From assembly GCA_031264395.1 (NCBI GenBank), contig JAISEB010000256.1, positions 1 through 6,318 of the forward strand: 6,318 nucleotides of DNA. The letters run 5' to 3'. This stretch comes from Treponema sp. GTDB lineage: Bacteria > Spirochaetota > Spirochaetia > Treponematales > Breznakiellaceae. Position numbers and translations under genes: made by a program. Shown one piece after another: positions 1-5,844 of this stretch (within the stretch, counting starts at the first letter, position 1; the number at the start of each line of letters is the position of its first letter). The notes beneath the pieces are model-generated. The model saw only the letters and a program-made list of their open reading frames with translations. It was not told where the DNA came from and searched no databases.

Positions 1-5
1 CTTCC

Positions 6-629
6 CTACAGGTAATCGACCTTAAAGGCGGTGCGGCGGCTTTTTGTTTCGTCGAAATTCCGCACGCCCATGTTGAAGCGGCGTTCGGCTTCGAGGGAGC
101 TGGGCGGGCCGTGGCCGGGCAGTATGATAAAATCGCCGGGCAGGGAGAGGATCTTGCTCCGCAGGGCGTTCATCTGTATGACCGCCCCGTAACTGCTGGA
201 AGTCCGCCCGACGAGTCCCGCGGTCAGGGCGTCCCCGGTAAAGAGCAGCCGGTCCACCCTGAAGACGGCCGAATCGGAAGAGTGGCCGGGGATTGATATG
301 ACGGCGACGCGGAAGGGCCCGATTTCGATGACTTCCCCGTCGTGGACTATGCTGGTTTTGTGATCCTGAATGACATGGTTGACCGCGTAGATCTCCGCTC
401 CGTAGATGCGCCTGAGGGTTTTAAGCCCGTGAACGTGGTTGACGTGATCGTGGGTAACGAGTACGGCCTTGAGGCTGTAGTCGTTGCTTTCGATAAAATC
501 GAGGATCTGTTCGTCCATGCTGCCGGGATCGACAATGACGGCAATTCCCGGCCCCTTTCCCTTTCCTTCGGCGCCGAGGATATAGCAGTTGCTGAAGCCG
601 TAGGTACAGTAGTGAAAAAAAACTTTCAT
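6..629 (-). CDS. MBL-fold metallo-hydrolase (glyoxalase II-like)
   Basis: A 207-residue single-domain protein of the metallo-beta-lactamase fold, in the size range of the short glyoxalase II-like group; predicted cytoplasmic, with no signal peptide. Visible motifs: an early strand ending VDPGS (33-37), the metal motif THDHVNH (59-65), PGH (H116), TGD (D133) and LPGHGP (H173). These match the usual ligands except that the motif HxHxDH reads H60-D-H62-V-N64-H65, so the Asp that normally binds the second metal is Asn. The family hydrolyses thioesters, lactones or similar bonds; the substrate cannot be told from sequence. The ATG follows a GGAGG by 6 bases and lies one base after the stop of the upstream pentapeptide gene, so the two are surely co-transcribed and probably translationally coupled. 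The stop lies at the window edge. The fold is certain; full hydrolytic activity is not, because of N64. Confidence 0.9.
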   Translation of the reverse strand: MKVFFHYCTYGFSNCYILGAEGKGKGPGIAVIVDPGSMDEQILDFIESNDYSLKAVLVTHDHVNHVHGLKTLRRIYGAEIYAVNHVIQDHKTSIVHDGEVIEIGPFRVAVISIPGHSSDSAVFRVDRLLFTGDALTAGLVGRTSSSYGAVIQMNALRSKILSLPGDFIILPGHGPPSSLEAERRFNMGVRNFDETKSRRTAFKVDYL

Positions 630-630
630 G

Positions 631-1236
631 TCATTCCTCCGCCTCGAAAATCGCTTCGGCGGTGTTGGACGATTTGAAGGAAACGCCTTCCTGTCTTGTC
701 CTGATGAAGGAAACCCGCTTTACGTTGCAGTCGACAAAATCCGAATGTTCTATGTTGGCCCCGGTGAAGCGGCTGTTGTAGAGATTCGATTTGCTGAAGG
801 TGGTGTCAAGGATGACAGCTCCGCCGTAATTGATGTGTACAAGTTCCGAACCTTCAAAGGTGCAGTCCCGGAAATTTGATCCGGCGAACGAGAGGAACTG
901 GAGATCGGAACGGGAAAAATCACAGTTGGTGAAATTCGAAAAATCAAGGAAACACATGCGCATGACCGCTCCGGTGAAGAGGCACATGGAAAAAGACGCG
1001 CCCGAAAAATCGCAGCCGTAAAATTGCCGCCGCGAAAAATCCGCGCTTTCAAAGTGAAGAAGCGGGGCGCTTAGATCCTTGATGGCGCCGCCTGACGTGA
1101 TGAGTCCTGTTATCCGTTCTGTCTCTTTTCCGGGGTCCGCCGCGTGTATGGCGCAGAGTTTGGAGCCTGTTATGGCCGGCCTGCCGCAGCCCGCGGCGCA
1201 GGGCCGTATGGTGAACATACAACCATGATACAACAT
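631..1236 (-). CDS. Pentapeptide-repeat protein with N-terminal Cys/His motif
   Basis: A 201-residue protein in two parts. Residues about 12-33 hold a compact Cys/His cluster, C13-x3-C17-x10-C28-x2-H31 (CAAGCGRPAITGSKLCAIH), like the small zinc-knuckle motif often found at protein ends. Residues about 62-190 are a run of roughly 25 pentapeptide repeats of the A(D/N)LxX or (C/S/T)xFxx kind (for example FSRSDLQFLSFAGSNFRDCTF), with Phe or Leu at the centre of each unit. Such runs fold into a right-handed quadrilateral beta-helix. Some members mimic DNA and protect gyrase (Qnr, MfpA), but most have no known role and nothing here marks this as a Qnr. There is no signal peptide or membrane segment. 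The ATG at 1236 was chosen because AAGGGA stands 7 bases upstream; the alternative Met7 (ATG at 1218) has no such site. It is the first gene of a two-gene unit with the MBL hydrolase. Base composition looks less GC-rich than in the murI-mutS2 operon. Confidence 0.85.
   Translation of the reverse strand: MLYHGCMFTIRPCAAGCGRPAITGSKLCAIHAADPGKETERITGLITSGGAIKDLSAPLLHFESADFSRRQFYGCDFSGASFSMCLFTGAVMRMCFLDFSNFTNCDFSRSDLQFLSFAGSNFRDCTFEGSELVHINYGGAVILDTTFSKSNLYNSRFTGANIEHSDFVDCNVKRVSFIRTRQEGVSFKSSNTAEAIFEAEE
636..640 (-). promoter_or_regulatory. Ribosome binding site of the MBL gene
   Basis: GGAGG on the minus strand, 6 bases before the ATG at 629. It lies inside the last codons of the pentapeptide-repeat gene, which supports this start and coupled translation of the two genes. 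Confidence 0.75.
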
Positions 1237-1241
1237 ACGGC
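1203..1241 (-). repeat. Inverted repeat covering the pentapeptide gene start codon
   Basis: GCCGTATG at 1203-1210 and CATACGGC at 1234-1241 are perfect 8-bp inverted copies separated by 23 bases. In the minus-strand mRNA the 5' arm contains the AUG start codon (1236-1234), so a hairpin would hide it, leaving the in-frame Met7 AUG (1218-1216) in the loop. Two direct copies of ATACAAC (1217-1223 and 1228-1234) lie in and next to the loop. It could be a translational control hairpin or a protein-binding site; chance is not excluded. Confidence 0.4.
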
Positions 1242-1243
1242 TG

Positions 1244-1249
1244 TCCCTT
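1244..1249 (-). promoter_or_regulatory. Ribosome binding site of the pentapeptide gene
   Basis: AAGGGA on the minus strand with a 7-base spacer to the ATG at 1236. It decides the start in favour of Met1 over Met7. It overlaps the proposed -35 box of the divergent plus-strand promoter by two bases. Confidence 0.6.
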
Positions 1250-1277
1250 GCAAACGTCCGTCCGGCGCTGTTATGAT
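1248..1277 (+). promoter_or_regulatory. Sigma70-type promoter of the murI-rsgA-mutS2 operon
   Basis: TTGCAA (1248-1253) and TATGAT (1272-1277) are good -35 and -10 boxes with an 18-base spacer. Transcription should begin about 6-8 bases after the -10 box, at about 1283-1285, which coincides with the ATG of the first gene at 1284. The first transcript base would therefore be at or next to the start codon, and the ATG has no purine-rich ribosome site before it. No other promoter is evident inside the operon, where all junctions are overlaps or 1-base gaps. Confidence 0.6.
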
Positions 1278-1284
1278 ATATATA
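1273..1284 (-). promoter_or_regulatory. Possible -10 region for the minus-strand pentapeptide-MBL unit
   Basis: The AT-rich tract that holds the plus-strand -10 box reads TATATATATCAT on the minus strand, so TATCAT or TATATA could serve as a -10 box for the leftward unit and give a leader of about 30 bases before the ATG at 1236. I see no good -35 box at the matching distance. If real, the two divergent promoters overlap and would compete. Confidence 0.25.
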
Positions 1285-1577
1285 TGTGCTGGTACTGCGG
1301 TTCCCCGGTTACGGAAGCGGAGCCTCTTGGCAGAACGGTCCTCTGCGGGGACTGCGGCAGGGATCTGCGGGTCTGCATGCACTGCCGTTTCTACCTTCCC
1401 GGTTCACGGGGGGACTGCTGCGAACCGGGCGCGGAGCCGCCTTCCGAAAAGGAAAGGGCCAATTTCTGCGACTGGTTTTCCCTTGATCAAAAATTCCGCA
1501 AGGCCACGCCGGGGCGGGGAAAAGACCGGGGAAAGGCAGAGGCGGCCAAATCCGCCTTTGACGAACTCTTTAACTGA
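1284..1577 (+). CDS. Small cysteine-rich zinc-ribbon-like protein, function unknown
   Basis: A 97-residue protein with nine cysteines: CxxC pairs at C2/C5, C21/C24 and C31/C34, then C45, C46 and C62. The pattern is two short ribbons followed by the block CRDLRVCMHCRFY-like (residues 24-37), then CEPGAEPPSEKERANFCDWF (46-65). This layout (Cys-rich start, CxFYxPG, a C-E/AE step, K-x-R-A-N-F-C-D-x-F, then a basic linker and a final AxxAFDELF) resembles a family of uncharacterised bacterial proteins that I recall but cannot name. Zinc binding is inferred; no enzyme motif is seen. The start is taken at ATG 1284, which opens directly on the conserved MCWYCG. A TTG start 36 bases upstream would add QTSVRRCYDIY, lacks a ribosome site and lies in the promoter. 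It is the first gene of the operon; its stop is followed one base later by the murI ATG. A regulatory, chaperone-like or RNA-contact role would be a guess. Confidence 0.75.
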   Translation: MCWYCGSPVTEAEPLGRTVLCGDCGRDLRVCMHCRFYLPGSRGDCCEPGAEPPSEKERANFCDWFSLDQKFRKATPGRGKDRGKAEAAKSAFDELFN

Positions 1578-1578
1578 C

Positions 1579-2394
1579 ATGGACGGCCGTCCCCTGCTTT
1601 TTCTGGATTCGGGCATAGGGGGCATTCCCTACTGCCTTGATTTTTCCCTTGCCAATCCCGGGGAGCCCGTTGTCTACGCCGCCGACCGCCTGCATTTCCC
1701 CTACGGGAAACGCGGAAAGGACGATCTTGTTTCCATTGTTCTTTCCCTTATGGGCCGCCTTGTCCCCCTTGTTGATCCCAAGCTGGTAATTGTTGCCTGC
1801 AATACCGCGTCGGTCTCGGCGCTTGACGGCCTGCGGGAGGCGTTTCCCGGCCTTCCCTTTGTAGGAACCGTTCCCGCGGTAAAGCCCGCCGCCGCCGGAA
1901 GTAAAAAGCGGAAAATAGGCGTTCTTGGAACGGAGCGGACCGTTGAGGGCGAGTACCTTGCCGGCCTCATCCGCACATACGGAAACGGCTGTGACGTTAC
2001 GGCGCTTGCCGCCCCGGATCTGGTTGAATTTGTGGAACACCGCTACACCGGCTCGGGGGCGGAGGAAAGGCGGAACGCGGTTCTTCCCTGGGTACGGCGT
2101 TTCCGGGACGCCGGCGTTGACGCGCTGGTTTTGGGCTGTACCCATTTTCTTTTTCTCCGTGACGAATTCCGCCGCGAGGCGGCGCCCGGCATTACCGTGT
2201 ACGATTCGGTGTCGGGAGTCTCCGGCAGAGCGGCGGCCCTGTTTGATGAAAGGGATCTCCGCGCGGGCGTTCCTCCCGGCGCGGGGAAAAAACCGGGCCT
2301 TCTTGTCATAACCGGCGCGGAGGCGCCCGAAAGTTCCTGGCTGCGCTGGGCGGACTATCTGGGTTTCCGCCTCGCCCTTCTGGAGGACATGTGA
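1579..2394 (+). CDS. murI: Glutamate racemase
   Basis: Converts L-glutamate to D-glutamate for peptidoglycan, in the cytoplasm, by a cofactor-independent two-base mechanism. The 271-residue length is normal for the family. Visible motifs in order: LDSGIGG (9-15, with the acid D10 and S11), the PYG step (41-43), ACNTAS with the first catalytic cysteine C74, GVLGTERTV (114-122), and LGCTHF with the second catalytic cysteine C187 and its partner H189. All key residues are present, so the enzyme should be active. The start is ATG 1579, because LLFLDSG opens the family domain; the reading frame stays open far upstream, but that part runs out of frame through the zinc-ribbon gene and is not coding. 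There is no clear ribosome site before the ATG, and the TGA-C-ATG junction suggests reinitiation by ribosomes finishing the upstream gene. The 3' end shares ATGTGA with the rsgA start. Confidence 0.95.
   Translation: MDGRPLLFLDSGIGGIPYCLDFSLANPGEPVVYAADRLHFPYGKRGKDDLVSIVLSLMGRLVPLVDPKLVIVACNTASVSALDGLREAFPGLPFVGTVPAVKPAAAGSKKRKIGVLGTERTVEGEYLAGLIRTYGNGCDVTALAAPDLVEFVEHRYTGSGAEERRNAVLPWVRRFRDAGVDALVLGCTHFLFLRDEFRREAAPGITVYDSVSGVSGRAAALFDERDLRAGVPPGAGKKPGLLVITGAEAPESSWLRWADYLGFRLALLEDM
2382..2386 (+). promoter_or_regulatory. Ribosome binding site deciding the rsgA GTG start
   Basis: GGAGG inside the last murI codons, 4 bases before GTG 2391. It favours the GTG start, though the spacer is short; GAAGGG at 2393-2398 would serve the alternative ATG at 2406. 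Confidence 0.5.
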
Positions 2395-3368
2395 AGGGCC
2401 TTGTGATGCGCGGTTCCCGCAACATCTTTACCGTAAGGCCCGAAACCCGGGCCGGGTATTTTCCCCCCTGTTTTGAATGCCGCATCAAGGGCAAGGTGCT
2501 CAAGGGGGCCGGCCCGTACCAGAATCCGCTCGCGCCCGGCGACCTGGTTTTTTTTGAGGAAGATCCCGGCCGTCCCGGCGCCGGGTTTATCACATCCTTC
2601 GCCGAAAGGCGCAATGTACTTGCCCGCCTTAACCCCAGGGGGCTCTCCTCGAAACGCGTCCCTTCTCCCCAGCTTATTGCCGCCAATGTTGATCTTGTTC
2701 TCTGCGTCGCCGCCGCCGCTTCGCCCCCGTTCAGGCCCCGTTTCATAGACCGCCTGCTCCTGCAGGCCGACTCCTCCGGAATTCCCGCGGCCGTCGTCTG
2801 CAACAAATGGGATCTTTTTAACGGCGATCCTGACATTGAGGAAAGGCTGGAAGATTTCATGCGCATCGGCGTTCCTGTCGTCAGGCTTTCGGCGAAAACG
2901 GGAAAAGGCATGGACGAATTCCGCGCCCTCGTACGGAACCGTTTTTCCGTCCTGGCCGGGCAGTCGGGCGCGGGGAAGTCAAGCATCATCAACGCGCTTC
3001 TTCCGTCGGCGGGGATCAAGGTAGGCGGCATAAATGAAAAATACGGCCGGGGCAACCACACCACGGCCCTTGCGTCCACGGTGGAAACAGGGGCGGGCCT
3101 TGACGCCTTTCTTGTCGACACACCCGGAATACGGCTCTTTGTTCCCCACGGAATTTCTTCCGGGGATCTTGTCTTTTACATGCGGGAATTCGCCCCGCTT
3201 GCCGGAAAGTGCACCTACGGATTGTCCTGCTCGCACCGGAAGGAGCCGGGCTGCCGTATTCTGGAAGCGGTTAACGCCGGGGCAATACACGAAGACCGGT
3301 ATGAAAGTTTTCTCCGCATACAGGAAGAACTTATGGGTATTCCCTCCGGGGGCGCACATGATGAATGA
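2391..3368 (+). CDS. rsgA: Small-subunit-dependent ribosome GTPase A
   Basis: A 325-residue circularly permuted GTPase that checks and releases late 30S ribosome precursors. Domains in order: an N-terminal OB-fold (about 1-75); the GTPase (about 95-260) with motifs in permuted order, G4 NKWD (138-141), G5 SAKTGKG (167-173), G1 GQSGAGKSS (190-198), the switch GRGNHTTA (219-226) and G3 DTPGIR (243-248); and a C-terminal zinc finger C274-x5-C280-x-H282-x5-C288. All signature residues are intact. The GTG start at 2391 overlaps the murI stop by 4 bp, has GGAGG 4 bases upstream, and keeps the family-like opening KGLV-x-x-GS. An ATG at 2406 (residue 6), preceded by GAAGGG, is a possible alternative that would lose five residues. 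The 3' end overlaps mutS2. In other bacteria rsgA loss slows growth and lets immature 30S subunits build up. Confidence 0.95.
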   Translation: MKGLVMRGSRNIFTVRPETRAGYFPPCFECRIKGKVLKGAGPYQNPLAPGDLVFFEEDPGRPGAGFITSFAERRNVLARLNPRGLSSKRVPSPQLIAANVDLVLCVAAAASPPFRPRFIDRLLLQADSSGIPAAVVCNKWDLFNGDPDIEERLEDFMRIGVPVVRLSAKTGKGMDEFRALVRNRFSVLAGQSGAGKSSIINALLPSAGIKVGGINEKYGRGNHTTALASTVETGAGLDAFLVDTPGIRLFVPHGISSGDLVFYMREFAPLAGKCTYGLSCSHRKEPGCRILEAVNAGAIHEDRYESFLRIQEELMGIPSGGAHDE

Positions 3369-5796
3369 GGATTTGGGGCGGAAGACGCTCCGGCTGCTCG
3401 AATACCCCCGTGTCATGGAAATGGTCGCCGCGTGCGCCCGGAGCGATGAAGCCGCGGACATGATACGGAACGGCGGGCCGCGGGAAGACGGCGCGGAAAC
3501 GCTCAAGGCGCAGGTTTCTTTTGCCGTGAATCTTCTTGCCGAAGGCGGCCGTGAAAGCACGGGCGCTCTTCCCTCAATAGGTTTTCTTTTTCCCAGGCTT
3601 GAAACTCAGGACGCTTCCCTTGAAATTGACGAGGCGTACGCCATAGGGCTTTTTGTTGAAAGGGGAGGGGAGCTCCTGCGCTGGTTTTTTCGCGGTGAAG
3701 GCGTCCCCCGGCTTTTTGACGGCTTCGCCTTCCTTCCGTCCTGCGCTCATCTTGCGGATAAAATATTCCGCGTTATTGACCGGGAGGGGAGGCTGCGGGA
3801 TCTTCCCGAATTCCGCGCCATAAAAAAACGGATCGCCTCCATCGCGTCGCGCATTGAGGCGGCGGTAGCGCGGTATACGGGGAGCGAGGAAACAAGGCGG
3901 ATGCTTCAGTCCGCCGTTCCCTCCCAGCGGGACGGGCGCGTCGTCCTTGCGGTAAAGGCGAATTTCCGGGGAAGGATACCGGGCATTGTACACGAGGTTT
4001 CCTCTTCGGGGCAGACTGTCTTTATTGAGCCTGCGGAGGCGGTGGAGGGAAACAACAGCATACTGATTGAAAAGCGGCTCCTTGACGCCGAAATACGCAA
4101 GACGCTCCGGGAACTGACAGGCCATATTGCCCTCGGCCTTGCGGATCTGGAGATTTTTCACCGGGGAATCGTGGAACTTGAAACCCTGCGGGCCAGGGCC
4201 CGCTACTCGCGGGAGACGCGGGGAAATTTCGCCCGCGGCCCCGATGCCCAAAAGGGCGCAGATCTTTTTGTTCTCCGCGCCGCGCGGCATCCCCTTCTGG
4301 GATCTTCCGCCGTGCCCATTGATTTTACGATGGGCGGCGGCGTGCGCACGGTGATTGTCACCGGGCCCAATACAGGCGGGAAAACGGCGGCGCTTAAAAC
4401 GGCGGGCCTCCTTGTCCTTATGAATCAAAGCGGGCTTGCCCTTCCCGCCGAGGAGGCGGTCCTCCCTGTCTTCGGCGGCGTGTACGCGGACATAGGGGAC
4501 GAGCAGTCCCTGAGCCAGTCCCTTTCGACCTTCTCCGGCCACATGACCAACATCTCGGGCATTATGGGCGCGGCGCGGGAAAACTCCCTGGTGCTCCTTG
4601 ACGAGCTGGGTTCTGGCACGGACCCGGAGGAAGGGAGCGCCATCGCCATGGCTATTCTGGATTATTTTATCGAAAGGAAGGCGCGGCTCATTACCACCAC
4701 CCATCACGGAATGCTCAAGAACTACGGCTATTCGCGCGAAGGGGTGGAAAACGCGTCGGTGGAATTCGACGGCAGGACGCTTTCCCCCACGTACCGCATT
4801 GTCATGGGAGTGCCGGGGGAAAGCCGGGCGCTTGATATAGCGGCCAGGAACGGGCTGCCCCCTTCCGTCACGGAAAAGGCCCGGGGCTATCTTTCAGGCG
4901 GACGCTCCGACGTGTCGGCGCTCATACGTTCGCTCAGGGAGAAACACATCGAGCTTGACAGAAGCGCACGGGAAAGCAGGGCGGAGGAATTGCGGCTCGG
5001 GGAAGAACGGCGGCGGGCGGATCTGAGGGAACTGTCGCTCAGGGAGAAGGAGGCCGAACTCAGGGCCGGCGCCGCGGGGAGGCTGCGGGATCTTCTTGAT
5101 GAAAGCAGGAAGACGCTTGAGAACCTTGTCCGCGAGGTGAGGGAGGGGGAGCTTACCAGGGAAAAAACGGTCAGGGTCAAGGAATTTCTCCGCGGCCTTG
5201 AACAATCCGTCGAGGCCGAAGACGCCGTTCTTGACGCGGAGGAAAAGATCCTTGCCGAAGAAAGACGGCGCGGGCAAAACGCCGAAGGCGCGCCCGGCGG
5301 AACCTGTCCCGGCGGCCTTCCGGCCTTTGCCCCCGGCGCGCGGGTTCTCGCGGGCCCTTCGCGCAGGAAGGGGATCATCACAAGGCAGGACAAAAAGAGG
5401 CCGGGGGAGGCCGGGGAAAAACGCTGGATCGTGGAAGTCGGTTCCCTTAAAATGAGGTTTGCCGAAAGCGATCTCCTCCTCCTTCCGGGCGAGGCGCCGA
5501 AGAAGTCCCCGCCCCCAGTCGCGGGATGGGCCGCCGACGTGGTTTCTCCTCCCGCCGTTGGGGAACTTGGCATACGCGGCATGCGGCTTGACGAGGCGCT
5601 TGAGGCGCTGAGGAAACAGATAGACGCCGCGATCCTTTCGGGTCTCGGCCGGTTTGCCGTGATACACGGCAAGGGTGGCGGCATCCTCATGAAGGGTGTC
5701 CATGAATGCCTTGCCGGGGACCCCCGCGTGGCGGATTACTATTTTTCCCGGCCCGAACTCGGCGGCTTCGGCAGAACGGAAGTCATTTTGAAGTGA
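3358..5796 (+). CDS. mutS2: MutS2 ATPase with C-terminal Smr domain
   Basis: Homolog of MutS lacking mismatch-recognition domains; family members suppress recombination and, in Bacillus subtilis, act on collided ribosomes. Numbering from ATG 3361 gives 811 residues, slightly above the usual 780-790. Order: helical core and lever/clamp (about 1-310); ATPase with Walker A GPNTGGKT (335-342), DIGDEQSL (378-385), Walker B VLLDELGSGTDPEEG (411-425) and TTTHH (445-449); a charged coiled coil (about 520-640); a KOW/SH3-like segment (about 657-708); a Pro-rich linker; and the Smr domain (about 735-811) with IHGKGGG (768-774) and GGFGRTEV (801-808). The first Smr motif, normally LDLRG or similar, reads LGIRG (736-740), so its conserved Asp is Gly737. 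The frame is open upstream, but residues before 3358 are an out-of-frame reading of rsgA. ATG 3358 and ATG 3361 are both possible; GGGGG at 3348-3352 sits 8 bases before 3361, and MNEDL fits the family opening best. Overlaps rsgA by 8 or 11 bp. Confidence 0.93.
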   Translation: MMNEDLGRKTLRLLEYPRVMEMVAACARSDEAADMIRNGGPREDGAETLKAQVSFAVNLLAEGGRESTGALPSIGFLFPRLETQDASLEIDEAYAIGLFVERGGELLRWFFRGEGVPRLFDGFAFLPSCAHLADKIFRVIDREGRLRDLPEFRAIKKRIASIASRIEAAVARYTGSEETRRMLQSAVPSQRDGRVVLAVKANFRGRIPGIVHEVSSSGQTVFIEPAEAVEGNNSILIEKRLLDAEIRKTLRELTGHIALGLADLEIFHRGIVELETLRARARYSRETRGNFARGPDAQKGADLFVLRAARHPLLGSSAVPIDFTMGGGVRTVIVTGPNTGGKTAALKTAGLLVLMNQSGLALPAEEAVLPVFGGVYADIGDEQSLSQSLSTFSGHMTNISGIMGAARENSLVLLDELGSGTDPEEGSAIAMAILDYFIERKARLITTTHHGMLKNYGYSREGVENASVEFDGRTLSPTYRIVMGVPGESRALDIAARNGLPPSVTEKARGYLSGGRSDVSALIRSLREKHIELDRSARESRAEELRLGEERRRADLRELSLREKEAELRAGAAGRLRDLLDESRKTLENLVREVREGELTREKTVRVKEFLRGLEQSVEAEDAVLDAEEKILAEERRRGQNAEGAPGGTCPGGLPAFAPGARVLAGPSRRKGIITRQDKKRPGEAGEKRWIVEVGSLKMRFAESDLLLLPGEAPKKSPPPVAGWAADVVSPPAVGELGIRGMRLDEALEALRKQIDAAILSGLGRFAVIHGKGGGILMKGVHECLAGDPRVADYYFSRPELGGFGRTEVILK

Positions 5797-5844
5797 AAGC
5801 GCGCAAAACCGCGCCGGCAGGCAGGCCGCATCCGGGAAAGGCCC

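Noticed and set aside
342..677. A plus-strand open frame opposite the MBL gene
   Set aside because: It is the reverse-strand shadow of the metal-binding motif region; no ribosome site and no recognisable domain.
1248..1283. TTG start adding 12 residues to the zinc-ribbon protein
   Set aside because: No ribosome site precedes it, the added residues look unlike the conserved start, and the bases fit -35 and -10 boxes better.
1144..1578. A 145-residue in-frame extension upstream of murI
   Set aside because: It runs out of frame through the Cys-rich gene and past the divergent promoter into the pentapeptide gene region, shows no family similarity, and the racemase domain begins right at the ATG at 1579.
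3034..3357. A 108-residue in-frame extension upstream of mutS2
   Set aside because: It is an alternate-frame reading of the rsgA GTPase and zinc-finger region, whose motifs are intact in the rsgA frame; MutS2 proteins open near MNEDLGRKTL.
3574..4707. A 377-codon open frame on the minus strand opposite mutS2
   Set aside because: Long antisense frames are common opposite GC-rich genes; the translation is rich in Arg, Pro and Gly without any motif, and the MutS2 frame carries all ATPase motifs.
4887..5703. Two overlapping long open frames on the minus strand opposite the MutS2 coiled coil and Smr domain
   Set aside because: One is Ser/Arg-rich and the other Pro/Arg/Phe-rich low-complexity reading of the reverse strand of charged coiled-coil codons; no family signature.
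5797..5844. A transcription terminator between mutS2 and the convergent gene
   Set aside because: GCGCG at 5799-5803 and CGCGC at 5810-5814 could form a 5-bp stem with a 6-base loop, but no T run follows on either strand, so I do not call it an intrinsic terminator.
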